Below are positions 1 to 10,740 of a stretch of 64,000 nucleotides of DNA, one piece after another (positions within the stretch are counted from its first letter, which is position 1; each line of letters starts with the position of its first letter). The notes below the pieces were generated by a model. It saw only the letters and a program-made list of their open reading frames with translations. It was not told where the DNA came from and did no database searches. The stretch comes from Rhyacichthys aspro (Eukaryota; Chordata; Actinopteri; Gobiiformes; Rhyacichthyidae): the NCBI GenBank assembly GCA_036850595.1, contig CM072155.1, positions 9,674,256 to 9,738,255 of the forward strand, written 5' to 3'. Both the position numbers and the translations under genes were made by a program.

Positions 1-123
1 TAAAGCGATTATGGCTCTTTCAATCTCAGTCTAGATCAGTACAAGGAAACCAGTCACAGCAGCAGGTGGGAGATACAGTATGTTAACATGAAACTAAGAT
101 GAAACTACTCTAGACTCTCGGGC

Positions 124-215
124 AGGGGGTCCAAACTTTTTTGCAAAGAGAGCCACATTCGACGAGAGGATCATTTCCAAACGCTGACAATCTCTTCTGA
201 TTTTATTCCTTTTCC
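124..215. mobile_element. hAT-like terminal fragment
   Basis: The segment beginning GCAGGGGGTCCAAACTTTTT and continuing through AGAGCCACATT resembles the ends of common fish hAT-type non-autonomous elements. The opposite end was not located, so the boundary is approximate. Confidence 0.35.
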
Positions 216-256
216 ATAAGTACAGGTTTAAATCAAAATAAGAACGTGTTTGAGGT

Positions 257-403
257 GGATTCAAACAGGTTTTATTTGGATTTGAAAAGGTTTTCTATGG
301 ATTTGAATAGGTTTTAGATGGATTCGAACAGGTTTCATTTGGTTTGGAGTAGGTTTTAGTTCAAATTGAACAGGTTTTAGTTGGATTTGAACCTGTTTGA
401 GTG
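257..403. repeat. 21-bp minisatellite, seven units
   Basis: Seven consecutive 21-bp units start at 257, 278, 299, 320, 341, 362 and 383, with approximate consensus GGATTTGAACAGGTTTTAGTT. Units differ by a few substitutions but not in length, and the last is the most diverged. Confidence 0.9.
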
Positions 404-1420
404 AAGCTGCTGCTGTTGGGGCCATGAACAGTAGTTTTTATCACAGAAGATGTGGCTGCATAAATCTCACTTTGTGTCCTGATTGGCCTTTACAAAGTTA
501 ATACTCGCTCTAACTTTCACTCCAAACTGCTGTGACGCTTTTAATGACACTTCCCCTCTATGTCCAGTAATCCATTTAAAAATCATTTCCATTTCATGTT
601 TTAACTTTCCGCTTCTCGTTTTCGCTCGAGTGAGGAATCAGCTACCAAAAGGCCGAACCCGCTTCGGAAGCCAAGCTGAAGGGTCCCCAAAGTGGTATGA
701 CACGCTTTTTGGGGACCCCTTTTGTTAACAGAAGCATGCCTGAACTAAAATGCCCCAGTGGAAATGTGGACAAAGACAATTCCAGTCATTCATAATCAGA
801 CAAGAGTAGCCAACTGTTCTCACTTTAATGACATTCTAATCAAAATAACAGGCTCCGAAGCCATTATTATTCCTGGAAAATGTCAGTCTACAAGATAAGT
901 TGAAGTGGTTATTTGACTCCTGTGTTTTTTATGTAATCACACGCTCAGCTACAAACAAAAACACACAACAGCCCCACGTGCGTTTGCCAACATTCAACCA
1001 TGTGGCTTTTGGGCTCTATCCTGAACCAACATAGAACTTCATAGTTTAACATTTTGTGTGGTTAAACCGTCCAGATTTACAGTGTGGAAATGACTGTAAA
1101 ATCAACTGCCCCCACTGAAGTTTAGTGCAACATAAACCTTTTGGCCCGTCCCTAAATCACGGGACGTCATGCCTGGGACACACAGCTGAGCAGAAATCTG
1201 ACAGATTTATGGAGCTGTGCTGAACCTGCTGCTGGTTTCATGTCTGTAATGTGCTCCTCTCTTTTCCCCTGCACTTGACTTAACTGCTTTAGTCCCACTC
1301 TTCACGTGTGCCCCTTGAGTCTCACTCAAATCCTCCCAAAGACTAGCACAACAGAGATTTAAACATAACTGTGTGTGTATGTAAACACTGACTGATGAAC
1401 ATGATGATTATAGTTTTGTA

Positions 1421-1960
1421 GTACTCGAGACCGGGCTTGGTCTTGAAAACAGTCTTAAGACTATTTTGTAAAGGTCTTGGTCTTAAACTCTAGTTTACTT
1501 GGTCTTGGACATCAAGACCAACCAAGACCACAAATACCATATGTGTTTTTGAGATTTGATGAAAACTTCTATCATTTAAGTTCAATTAAAACACTAACCT
1601 CCATGAGTCTGGACTTGTACTGTATTTGTTTGACAAAAAAAGACAAATTGAACAGTTCAAAATCCAAATGCCAAAAACTAAGGGCTTAAAAGTGCAATCT
1701 CAAGGAAACTTTTAAAAATTAATAAATAATAAAACAATAAACACAATTCCAAGAATATAAAAACAGGAAAAAAAAAGGGAAGGTAATTAATACTTGGTCT
1801 AAGGCTGGACTGACTCTGCCTCCATTTTTACTGTTGTCTTGCATCTATTGCAGCGTATTGTGTGCTGTTTCTGGTCTTGACTTGGTTTTGACCTGCCATG
1901 GTCTTGGTCTTGTCTTAGTCTAGCTACGCTCTGGTCTCGGACATGTCTTGGTCCGTGCAG
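1421..1960. repeat. GTCTTG-rich dispersed repeat (full-length-like copy)
   Basis: Both ends are dense in GGTCTTG/GTCTTGG and related AAGACC words, for example CTCGAGACCGGGCTTGGTC at the start and GGTCTTGGTCTTGTCTTAG near the end, around an AT-rich middle. Shorter relatives occur at 12.1 and 17.2 kb. This type of sequence is frequent in fish genomes; its class is unclear to me. Confidence 0.6.
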
Positions 1961-2048
1961 ACTTTTCCACAACAATCTGAATTCTTCACTTCTTATAAAT
2001 ATCTTATTAACATCATAGTTATAATGTAAATTTGCATTGGGAACTATG

Positions 2049-2200
2049 GGGTGCCTCAGCAGCTCATCTGGTTGAGTGCATACCGCATACCTGAGCGACC
2101 TGGGTTCGATTCCAGCTCAGGTGATATGTGTGTTATTCCCCTCTCCCTCAGCCTGATTCCTGTCTGTCAACTCTGTCTCTATCAAATCAAAGGCTATGTA
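2049..2200 (+). mobile_element. tRNA-derived SINE
   Basis: The head looks like a tRNA gene: CAGCTCATCTGGTTGAG resembles the A-box/D-arm TAGCTCAGTTGGTTAGAG, and GGTTCGATTCC at 2,103-2,113 is a perfect B-box. A pyrimidine-rich tail with CTGTCTGTCAACTCTGTCTC and ATCAAATCAAAGGC follows, as in teleost tRNA-SINEs. It would be a pol III retroposon rather than a functional tRNA. Confidence 0.8.
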
Positions 2201-4150
2201 TTGTTTCACTTTAAGGATCCATCATATACAATTTACTGCAAAATATTGCTGAAAAGTGCTCTATTGGACAAACAGTACACAAATTGTGAATGTACTTGTA
2301 TGGCGGTATTTGAAGAGGCTCTGATTCTATTACTATTTACTCAGATAAACGCTTTTATGGATCCTGTAAATACATCATGTTTCACCTGATTTGACTTGTA
2401 TTTTACTCACAAATCATTCCCACTCCCAATGCTGACTGTATATTTTCCATATGACTCACTTGTTGAAAGCCACATTTGTTAGCCGTGGGCGCAAACACAT
2501 ATGACTCAGCACACATCATTCCCAGCGGCGTGTCTCGAGGTTTTCCTGGTAAATGGACATACGTCACGGCCCTCGACGACAGGTCTCCCATGATGCATTG
2601 GTGTTTGCATGGACAGTTCTTTGCAGCGAGAGAGTATCTGTGCTGCAAGGAATGCACCGTTGTTACATAACACACCTCATCCCATTCATTCCTATTACAA
2701 CACATGAAATCCAGGGATCTTTTGCAGCAAATGTAAAACAATGTCTTAGTATTGAACAGAAATGTGCATGATTCATTAATAATAAGTTATAATAAGAAGT
2801 TAAGTGTGTGTTGGGGCCCTTTTATGTCTATAAACGCCTCTGGCTTCAGCCTTAAAAGCAACATTACATACTTCTAACACCTCTCCAAACTCACACAGGC
2901 CTGTTATGTCTTAATACATGTGTGCTATATATATATCATGGGTGTATAAGTGTGTTTATGTGTTGACAAATGGGTTCTCGTGAGATGAAAACGTGCAGTG
3001 GAGTCTGGTGAGTGAGCGGGCAACAGGATCATCAAAACAACTGCAACAGATTGAAATGATTTTGAGGCAATGTGTGTTTTTATAATGAGGTAATGAAAAG
3101 GGGTGTGACTAGATCAAAATGTGACAATCTCTGGTGGAGGTGAAAAGCTGTCTGGTGATATCAGCTGATGGAGTGTGAGAGTGAGATTAGTCTTCAAGAT
3201 GCCCCCGCCACTTTTAAATCGTCCGTGTGGCAGCATTTTGGTTTTCCTGTCAAAATAAGAAATGTGAAAAAGTCACAACACCAAAGACACTTTAACCTTT
3301 CTTGTCCCATGTGTCTCATCACATTTGTGTCTCATCACAGCCCTATTATCTATTTGATGAGGCAGTAGAAAGTAAATGAATGAATAGAACAGTTCAGTTC
3401 CCTTCTTCTTGCTCCTTGAACAAAAAAGCATTATTTTGTTTTCTAAATGAATGTAAATCATTTTTCTCTGTGTTAGTTTAATACAGTTGCATTCAGTTGC
3501 ATCAGTTTGATGTGTTATAAAATGTCCATCAAGTTACACTCTAAACAAAGACTACATATTTTATCTCCAAAAGAATGTATATTTTAAGTTATTTTTGAAT
3601 TATTATTTTGTCATTTTGACCTAACCCTGTATTTCGCCCTAACTCTTAGCTCTTTGTGTGCTAATCACATTAAGCCAATCTTTAACAATTCAATATTCCT
3701 TGATGATGAAGCACAAGGCCTACAACCATCAATAACTTAGTGTCCTTCATGTATTTGACATTCTGCACACGTCCAGGATGGTCCATCTATGGACTTGTAG
3801 CCTGTAGCAACTTGTAGGGCACCTGACTATTGAGCCATGTGCTAACGTTCTCTACCCTCTCACTGACAGTTGAAAATGTATTAAAAATGTATTATTTTGC
3901 CAAAATGCATCAGTTTCATGAACTGAAATCTTCCAGTATAACATAGTCCTACCATCCATTCTTCTTGTAGCCTAAATGTTCGTATAATAGAGCAGCTAAA
4001 TATTAGGCCACTCACTGTTCTCTACCCACTCACTGGCAGCACACACATGTAGTCAGTTGGTTACCATTTGCCCAAACCATCTTTTTGGATATTGTGTGAT
4101 TTTTCGTTATCCCTTTAATTCATACATAATGTATTGTAGACAGCTTAATC

Positions 4151-4580
4151 CAGGGGTGGGCAAACCTTTTGGCTCAGGGACCACACTAGGTTTTAGGTTT
4201 TTTAAAAAGTAAAGTATAAACTTATACAAATTGCATCTGAAAGGCTCCTAACCTATGAGCAGTAGCTGTCATTTCTTGCTCTGACGGGTTAGTATAATGT
4301 GTGGTGGAAAGTGCAGGCTGCCACAGTCTCTTGGCAATAAGACATGTGGCTACTGTCTGGATTTCAGTGAAAAAATATCTGTCCACTCCAAATTAAAAAC
4401 TTTATTAAAAGTACTAAGTCTTACGCATTTTAAGGTCACAAAGATGGCAAATGTGACGAGATATTCTCAGTGTGTAGATACGACGGTAGCTTTAGCAGAA
4501 GAAAAAGGGTCTAATACTGCATATGCTGTCTTTAATTATAAATTTAGGGGGCGGGCCACCTTACACAGCTCGGGCCTTAA
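4151..4580. mobile_element. hAT-like non-autonomous element (5' end clear)
   Basis: It starts CAGGGGTGGGCAAACCTTTT and GGCTCAGGGACCACAC, a very common teleost hAT-type terminus, and ends near GGGGGCGGGCCACC and CTCGGGCC. A clean inverted 3' terminus and target duplication were not identified, so the right boundary is approximate. Confidence 0.5.
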
Positions 4581-5439
4581 CCTCTGACGTCAAAATGCAC
4601 TCGAGGCCCACGTTGCTGCATTAAAACAGTCAATGAGTTTCAAAATATTGCTTTGACTGACTGAAACCAGCTTCGACAACACCAACCCTCAACCCTCAAC
4701 CCTTTTTTAAGCTACGATGGTTCTGAAACATCATTATAAAGTCAGACGTCAAATATGATTCCCACGTGACCGGGTTGGCCTTTTTCCAAACAGATCCGCC
4801 TCTTTTCATTCAAACGCTCCTCTTTCCCTCAGCTGTTCTTATCACCTTCTTACTCATGTCGTACATGGACGCAGCACGAGGCCGGTCAGACTTCAGAGCC
4901 GGCCCTGCGTTTGAGAGACCCTCGTCGTTCTGGGAAAGACCCCGCTGGTGATTTGACAGGTTCAGAGGGCACTCAAGTGTTGAAGCCCCACACGGATGGT
5001 TCCCAAAATAAAAGGATATTCTTCGCGGTGGGAGAGAGAGTGACTGACGTAAGGTTGTGTTGACACAGGGATTTTGGGACATTCTGTTTCCAAAGCTGTG
5101 TTGCGGTAAATAGTGATCTCAGCAGATATTTGTTTATAAAAATAAATGCACAGTAGGTGGTAGGATCATGGCACAAAGACACGGATGTTCATATTGGCTC
5201 TATGAATCAAAAGTTTGACGGGTAGATTTGATATTGTTGGATTGTCTGATGACATTTTAGACTTTGTAAAGACTGTGTATTCCAACTGGGGATTTGTTTT
5301 TTGGGGCAGTATTTTGGCAGTGAACAAATAGAGACAAATAGGGAACAGGGAAGAGAGAGAAAGGGCAGGGCATGGACCATTTTAGCTCAAGGCAGGAATC
5401 AAAAATATCCTAGTTAGTTTTGTACATAGTTTTCTTTTT

Positions 5440-5580
5440 TTCTGGGTGACTGGAGCCTATCCCAGCAACTTTTGGCTGTAGACTGGGTACAGATAGTCAC
5501 AGGGCTGACATTTAGACACAGACACTGGCAGACAACAGTTCACTCTCGCATTCATCCACTAGGGGCACTGTAGAGTCCGA
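5440..5580. repeat. teleost dispersed repeat (CTATCCCAGC / CATTCATCCACTAGGGGCA type)
   Basis: The segment contains GGAGCCTATCCCAGC, CAGGGCTGACATTTAGACAC, CAGTTCACTCTCGCATTC and CACTAGGGGCACTGTAGAGT. This order of words is typical of a high-copy fish interspersed repeat. A second copy lies at 17.3-18.0 kb. Confidence 0.65.
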
Positions 5581-7453
5581 GTTTTTGGACGGAAGCTGAG
5601 GAAATCTTGACCTAAAAACACTCAAAGGAGCAGCAAATTTCACGACAAAACAATAACTACACAACAATAACACGTGCCTTCTCATTTCTCAGCTCAAATG
5701 TAGCTTAATTTAACAAATAAACCCAATCGGCCCAAACTGTAATCCTTAGTGATATGATATAGTACTATTTTAGGCTTCAGGGGTGGTGCTCCTCTTTAGA
5801 TGTGTGCTTTTTATGCCATTTATTCCACTGTTATTAAGTGGAGTCTAATTTTTTTGTTTTTTTGGAAGTGGAAGTCACCAAAAAGAAAAATAATCGTTCA
5901 TTTGTGAAGCTTCTCACAAAATTTGAAGCACCTTACATTTGTTTGAACTGAAAGCCGTTAATAGCTCTTTTGAAGATGCATTGTGTCATTTTGCGTTTGT
6001 TTACGAAAAAATTGGAAATAGAAATAGGTCTGAAAATTTGAAAACGCAATCAATTTAGTAAATAAAGGTGAAATGTAAACGTGAGCCCTACGGCATTCAG
6101 TTTCGTCCTTTCTGGGCTCAAAACAAAAACAGGAAATAATGACTCATTTCACTGGGTTCAATGGAGCGTTCAATGCCTGTTTTTACATAATAGGCAAATA
6201 TATAGCGTTTTATTTTGCAAACACAGCAAAACCAGACAGGGGTCCCATGTAGAAGAGGACCCCAAATGAGGATAAGTCTTCTAATATTGGTTTGGCGTCT
6301 AAATAAAGGAATTTGGTCACCCATTTTGGTTTATTTGGATGCTGTACAAATAAATGTCATTACTGAATGTAGTTGTGCCGCTAAATAAAGTTGATTTTAA
6401 GTAACATTTGCAGTCATGTCAAAGGTTTGTTGCTCAGAACAGCATGTCCCCGTCGCGGTTGAGGACTGTATGCTGTGAACTGCCTCTGATGCTGCTGTAT
6501 GTTCACAATGTGGATGTTGAAAAGCCGTCTCTTTAATGGACCCTGTGCCCTTTGCTGTAAGTGTGCAACATAATATCACCGATAGGAGGCTTTGGAGGAG
6601 GCTTCGGAGAGGTGCTTGAACCCTACATTGTGATCTAACTGGACCACACATGTTGAAATGCCACAGACATTTTGACACTGAAACAGAATTTTCCTGTGGG
6701 ACATCACATGACTGATCACGTCTGTGTTCATGTGGGTTGACTCTGGGTGCATTTGTTTCCTCTCACCGCTAAAAACGTGCCAGTGAAGGGTATTTAAGGA
6801 TGATTCCTGTAAATATATCAACACTAGGGGGAGTGGAGAGATGTCAGGCCAGTTAGACATCCCAGTGACACCTGGACCTCTGCACATCTCTGTCCCTGGA
6901 CCCCAACCTGAACCCAGTCATGGTTGTAACTTATAGCCATTAAGAAATTCAGGCCTTTATTTCCATTTCTAACTCAAACAGACAATATCTTAGGGAGTAA
7001 ATGTAAATGTACTGTATGTAACTGTAAACCCATAGCTGGAGTTTTTGAATTTTTTGGAGTGCTATCCTGTACATTACAGAAATTTGAGAAAACTATAGAT
7101 ATATTGGGCTGTATTAATAAAATTGAACTGAGTACATTATTTGACCTATTTTTAATAGATTTGTTTATAGATAACACAATGTCCTTGCAGGGCTACCTTA
7201 GCTATTCACACACTACAATCTGTAAGTCCAAAAGCTACAGCCAAAATCTGTAATTGTGACTGTCCTTTGATTAAAAAGTCTCTAAAGCTACACTTAAATG
7301 ATAAGTCATGATGTACACTGGCCTTGCTACAAAAACAAACAAACAAACAAAAACAAATACCCGTCTTTCATGGTTGAAAGAGAGAACACATTTACAACTA
7401 AGAACTAATATAAGTGTAATCAAAACAGAATCAAGTCAGGTGGTAATAAATAC

Positions 7454-7459
7454 TTTATT
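7454..7459 (-). terminator. emc10: emc10 polyadenylation signal
   Basis: A canonical AATAAA on the minus strand lies 135 nt after the distal stop codon. It implies a short 3' UTR with cleavage near 7,435-7,445. No closer signal lies between the stop and this site. Confidence 0.75.
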
Positions 7460-7593
7460 CTAGTCGTATTAAAACGCAGTCCTCTTCAGGCTCGTCACAC
7501 TGCACACATCGTGTACAGACAGCATTATGTACAGCAGTTAAGGGTTCAGAAAAAAAAATGCTCACAAAATCAAAACAGTTATTGGCTCAGTGC

Positions 7594-7698
7594 TCATCGT
7601 CCTCCTCCATTGGCCGCTCCGCCTCCAGCTCCACCTCCTGATTGGTCCTGAGCTCCTGACATCATCAGGAAGAGAACAAGAGGGACGATGTACATCCA
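7594..7698 (-). CDS. emc10: emc10 distal last coding exon (membrane isoform)
   Basis: After a polypyrimidine tract and ctcag, the exon encodes [17 protein letters not shown], a single membrane helix. A Gly-rich tail with [14 protein letters not shown] and a TGA stop follow. Helix and tail match canonical membrane EMC10 ([16 protein letters not shown] and a poly-Gly end). Joined to exon 6 it gives a 256-residue protein with its N-terminus in the lumen. Confidence 0.95.
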   Translation of the reverse strand, partial: WMYIVPLVLFLMMSGAQDQSGGGAGGGAANGGGR

Positions 7699-10649
7699 CT
7701 GAGAAAAAAAAAAAAACAGGAAACAAAAGGGTTAGATGTCAAAATGGCAGAATTTAGGAGACAATCATTTGAGTTTGATCAGACTCTAATGCAGATTGGT
7801 CATCCCAGATTAGACTCTTTCTGAACCAAAGGAAAAGTGAACAAAGGTTAGAAACTGTAGAGAAAAAATTATTTCAGGCTCAAACACCAAACTATGAGTG
7901 AAGTTAATTTTCATCAGTCAAGTTTCATCAGAATAAGACCATTAGTGAAACCAATTTCAAGGAATTTGAACCTGAACAGAAAAGGAAAAGTAAGAACAAG
8001 TGTGGCCTGAAAGTAGTTTTCTGATTAGTGCCATTGCTAATGGGTTACGACATTTGGCTGCAGTTCAATAGTCAGTGTTTAAGTTATCCTTCTGGCAGTT
8101 TTCTTTGACCTTGATTTATATTTTAATCAAGGTCATGAAAAGAAAAGTGATCTGTTCTATGAGGCCAGTTGAACCTGTGCTGCACAGGTCACAAAACCTC
8201 AGTCTGAATCAGTGGTATCACAAAGTGGGTGATGGTAATGATCAATTATTGAGTTTATTTAAACTTGTTTCAAGGAAAACTGAGGAAAAAGGATTGGATT
8301 ATTTCACTCAGCAAAATGTGTTCAGGAAATGACTATTAAACTGCATTCATAAGGCGAAAAAGAGGAGAAATAAAGAGGGACAGAGGAAGGCACAATAAGA
8401 AACTGTACTTCAGTGGGATCAGCTCTGCTCTCTGTCGCCCCCTGGTGGGGGCTGTGCCGAATTGGTGAGCATGAGGAAGATGGCACCTCCCAGAATCAAA
8501 TACCACTGGAACACAGCACAGCAGCGAGTCAACACAGGGCCAGTGAAGGCAGCACACAGTCAAACACATGTCACTGAACACACCACGACATGGCACAAGG
8601 CAAAATGAGCAATGAGATGAAATAGAAGCATGTCGTCTGTGGCTTTGGTTCTGTGAGACAGGAGTTCAGCTGCCGCCTAAAGAATCTAGGATTGTAAGAG
8701 TCTGATCCATTACAGCTAACAGACTAACTACAGGAAACTTTATAGTACTTACATATTTGGCAAAAAAGGATTTCTGCTCCTGAGGATTCTTGCCTTTCTT
8801 CTCTGTTTCCTGCTCCAGACGTTCAAGGAAGAGCGCTGTTTCAGGGCTGAAAAAAAAAGTATTAATCTTACAATATATATTTAGATTTAGACCCACAATA
8901 AACAGTATTTCTCTTCTTTTAATTAGACAAAGTTTTTTTTTATGTTCTAGGAGGTCTACCCGCCCAATACTCGATAGAATTATGCCTTCTTTAAAGTGAA
9001 GATAGGGGCCATAAATAATAAACACACAATAATTAACAGCAAATATGGGTACTGACACTGACCCAGGAGCATTAACGGGAGCCATGACACTTAACGTTGT
9101 GTTGAAAACTTCCAGGTCCACCTCATCCTCGACCTCAGTCCCTCTGCAGGCCCCGGGTATCGTTACTATGGAAACACCGATGAGGAAACCAGAGACATCG
9201 GTGTGGAGGGTGATCACGTCGCTCAGATGCGACTCCACCATTGCACACTGCGTTAAAGGCAAACATTTTGAAATAGGCACTACATCTAAGAAGAAACATT
9301 GCAAACAAACTGATATAGTTGGAACGTTTCATACAGTGACACACAGAAATAGAAATAGACACAGAAATACTTACAGCTCTAACAAAAGCTGTGAGGTAAC
9401 CCTCCATCTGCCGCTCTGTTTGTCTGTCGGGCTGCAGAGAAACCCGGGGCACTCTGATTTTATACAGACCATCGACTGCAGCTACCTCCTGGTGGTGTGG
9501 TACAAAACAGACACATTAGAGGCAATATGTACTGTGTTATTATTCACTAGAACTACACATCTATTATTGGAAGAAAGCCAAACTCCTGAGGTCTATATTT
9601 TCATATAGTAACTTCATATTCACCTTGAGTTTGGATCTGTCCTCCTCTGAGAGTTGGTTCTGAGACAGGGAGACGCTCTGTTCCCTTCCTGCTTTTAAAA
9701 CCAGAGACCCTCGGACACGAAAGTTTGTTACATCATCTGAAAAAGAAAGAAAACAAACAAAAAAAGAAAACAGCAACTGTAAATAAATGTGAAAAATCAA
9801 CAAGCTTAATGTTTGTATTGTCTGGTTTGTCTCTTTGTTTGGGACCCCCTCAAAAACGAGATGATTCATCTCAAGGGGCTATCCCATTAATAAACAATTT
9901 GCAATTTGTACTATACTACTACTATTTTGATTACTTGCATACTCTGAGGCTAAAATTTGCCAATATTTTGCAGCAATATCTTTTAATTTTGTGCTTATGA
10001 AATGACCATGAATGATAAAGCAAGTCTGAAACATCTATTCTTAAAGTCTTAAACTGTGCTAAATGTGATTATGACATACAACGCTATTTATTTTTGTTAT
10101 CTAAGTAAGAAGTCAAATGCAGGACTGTAACAGAGGGGAATTTTGAACACAAAACAATATTGCCATTAAAACTGCAGCTATGTGATTGTCATGGTATTAC
10201 ATTAGGAGTAGGTTTAACATCAAGTCTATTATTATATACTCTTTATAAACCATAAATGTATTAAAATGAATGACATGTCTGGTTGGAATAGTTTTGCTCA
10301 TTGGTTTAGGCTAAACAGCAAGCTTGTCGGATTTAAAATAAAATAAAAACAAACGTCTTCTCACCGACTTCAAATGAATGTTCAAGTGGAACCGAGAAGC
10401 CACTAAATTCCGCGTCTAAAGCATCCCCAACCTGAAAATAAAATGAGATTTTGTGTTAGATATTAGCATGCTCATAGCGGCTAATGCTAACCTGCTCTGG
10501 CTATAACATGTCTATTCTGCGTCTGTTCTATATATTATAAAACACTTCACACTAACCCGTCTGCCGTTGTTACAATTCACAAATGTTGTAGATAACAACA
10601 AAGAAAGAGTGGATAAAAAAGCGAAGTGAATGGGTAATAGACGAGCCAT
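7594..10649 (-). CDS. emc10: emc10: ER membrane protein complex subunit 10 (whole coding span, spliced)
   Basis: EMC10 is a subunit of the EMC, the ER insertase and chaperone for multipass and tail-anchored membrane proteins. The conceptual protein has a hydrophobic N-terminal signal (residues 1-26), a luminal beta-sandwich-type domain (about 35-190), a charged linker containing [12 protein letters not shown] (211-222), and one C-terminal membrane segment. Visible landmarks are the [19 protein letters not shown] block, VESHLSD after Cys130, GACRG with Cys163 (likely disulfide partner of Cys130), an N-glycosylation sequon at Asn178 (FNTT), and [11 protein letters not shown]. Six shared coding exons (666 nt, 222 codons) join either a distal last exon (256 aa) or a proximal one (250 aa), close to the two human forms as I recall them. 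All introns are GT-AG and the frame is kept throughout. The start Met at 10,649 is chosen because the signal peptide follows directly. I see no frameshift or stop, so the gene looks functional. Confidence 0.96.
8419..8505 (-). CDS. emc10: emc10 proximal alternative last coding exon (short isoform)
   Basis: After a gtgttccag acceptor this exon encodes [18 protein letters not shown] and a short Pro/Gly-rich tail ending REQS and a TGA stop, 28 codons. The start resembles the YWHLILGGAVLL ending of the human secreted form HSS1 (recalled family knowledge), so the exon appears conserved between fish and mammals. Joined to exon 6 it gives a 250-residue product. A possible minus-strand AATAAA lies at 8,254-8,259. 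Confidence 0.82.
   Translation of the reverse strand, partial: WYLILGGAIFLMLTNSAQPPPGGDREQS
8753..8846 (-). CDS. emc10: emc10 coding exon 6 (last shared exon)
   Basis: The exon is 94 nt, phase 2 to phase 0. It encodes [19 protein letters not shown] followed by [12 protein letters not shown], almost identical to mammalian EMC10 just before the membrane segment. The donor gtaagt after TAT can join either of two terminal exons that both begin with a TGG codon. Confidence 0.96.
9063..9247 (-). CDS. emc10: emc10 coding exon 5 (luminal core, Cys pair, glycosylation site)
   Basis: The exon is 185 nt, phase 0 to phase 2. It encodes [15 protein letters not shown], then [19 protein letters not shown], then [14 protein letters not shown]. 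Cys130 and Cys163 match the two conserved luminal cysteines of the family, and Asn178-Thr-Thr is a glycosylation sequon at the position of human NTS. The donor gtcagt splits a Gly codon (GG|C). Confidence 0.95.
9375..9488 (-). CDS. emc10: emc10 coding exon 4 (NAG-type tandem acceptor)
   Basis: The exon is 114 nt, phase 0 to 0, encoding [16 protein letters not shown] through [10 protein letters not shown]. Two acceptors lie three bases apart (ccaccag, then GAG). The upstream one is chosen because it keeps Glu92, which aligns with the Asp of human RLRDVAALNGLY. Use of the second would simply drop Glu92. The donor is gtaagt. Confidence 0.93.
9624..9736 (-). CDS. emc10: emc10 coding exon 3
   Basis: The exon is 113 nt, phase 1 to phase 0. 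It completes the split Asp codon and encodes [12 protein letters not shown] and then [16 protein letters not shown], the family block corresponding to human LSLSQRQLSEEERGRLR. The acceptor is tttttcag and the donor gtgaat. Confidence 0.94.
10365..10431 (-). CDS. emc10: emc10 coding exon 2
   Basis: The exon is 67 nt, entered in phase 0 after a ttttcag acceptor and left in phase 1 at gtgaga. It encodes the start of the luminal domain, including VPLEHSFEV, which matches the LLEHSFEID block of mammalian EMC10. Confidence 0.93.
10557..10649 (-). CDS. emc10: emc10 coding exon 1 (signal peptide)
   Basis: This exon encodes residues 1-31, starting [11 protein letters not shown] and ending NNGRR. A basic residue is followed by a hydrophobic core, with a likely signal-peptidase site near FVNC/NN, which sends the protein into the ER. 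The donor after CGG is gttagt, phase 0. An in-frame ATG lies 84 nt upstream at 10,733, but it is in the likely promoter and would put a hydrophilic extension before the signal, so it is not used here. Confidence 0.93.
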
Positions 10650-10740
10650 TTTGACAGAAAAACGGACCGGAAGGCAGCGAATCGAACTACAGCTACTTCC
10701 GGGGCGTTTCTTAGCAACGGTATATATCGCCATCTACCGC
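10650..10740 (-). promoter_or_regulatory. emc10: emc10 proximal promoter: RFX X-box-like and ETS sites
   Basis: Just upstream of the start codon the minus strand carries GTTGCTAAGAAAC (10,706-10,718), a close match to the palindromic RFX X-box. CCGGAAGT (10,695-10,702) is a consensus ETS/GABP site, and a second CCGGAAGG core lies at 10,667-10,674 in the opposite orientation. A TATATAT run is at 10,721-10,727. ETS sites near the start are typical of housekeeping promoters. The transcription start is inferred to lie between about 10,650 and 10,695. Confidence 0.55.

Larger units (their letters stand above)
1..7440. other. gene-free flank beyond emc10 3' end
   Basis: No exon-like or conserved coding sequence was recognised here. 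The supported contents are the repeats listed separately. The stretches 600-1,400, 2,800-4,150 and 5,600-7,300 show only AT-rich sequence and short chance frames. Confidence 0.55.

Noticed and set aside
2049..2125. Functional tRNA gene
   Set aside because: A- and B-boxes are present, but the acceptor stem does not pair convincingly and a SINE-type pyrimidine tail follows, so it is called a SINE.
2403..2741. 112-codon minus-strand cysteine-containing frame
   Set aside because: There is no known domain, overlapping frames exist on both strands, and the position among repeats suggests non-coding or repeat sequence.
8336..8596. 86-codon minus-strand frame over the emc10 proximal last exon
   Set aside because: It is in a different frame from the EMC10-like product and ignores the splice acceptor at 8,506.
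9045..9608. 187-codon plus-strand open frame
   Set aside because: It lies antisense to emc10 exons 4 and 5 and the intron between. The minus-strand product is clearly conserved, so this is a shadow frame.
10650..10733. Upstream in-frame ATG adding 28 residues to emc10
   Set aside because: The extension lies over ETS and X-box sites and would bury the signal peptide behind a basic hydrophilic stretch.
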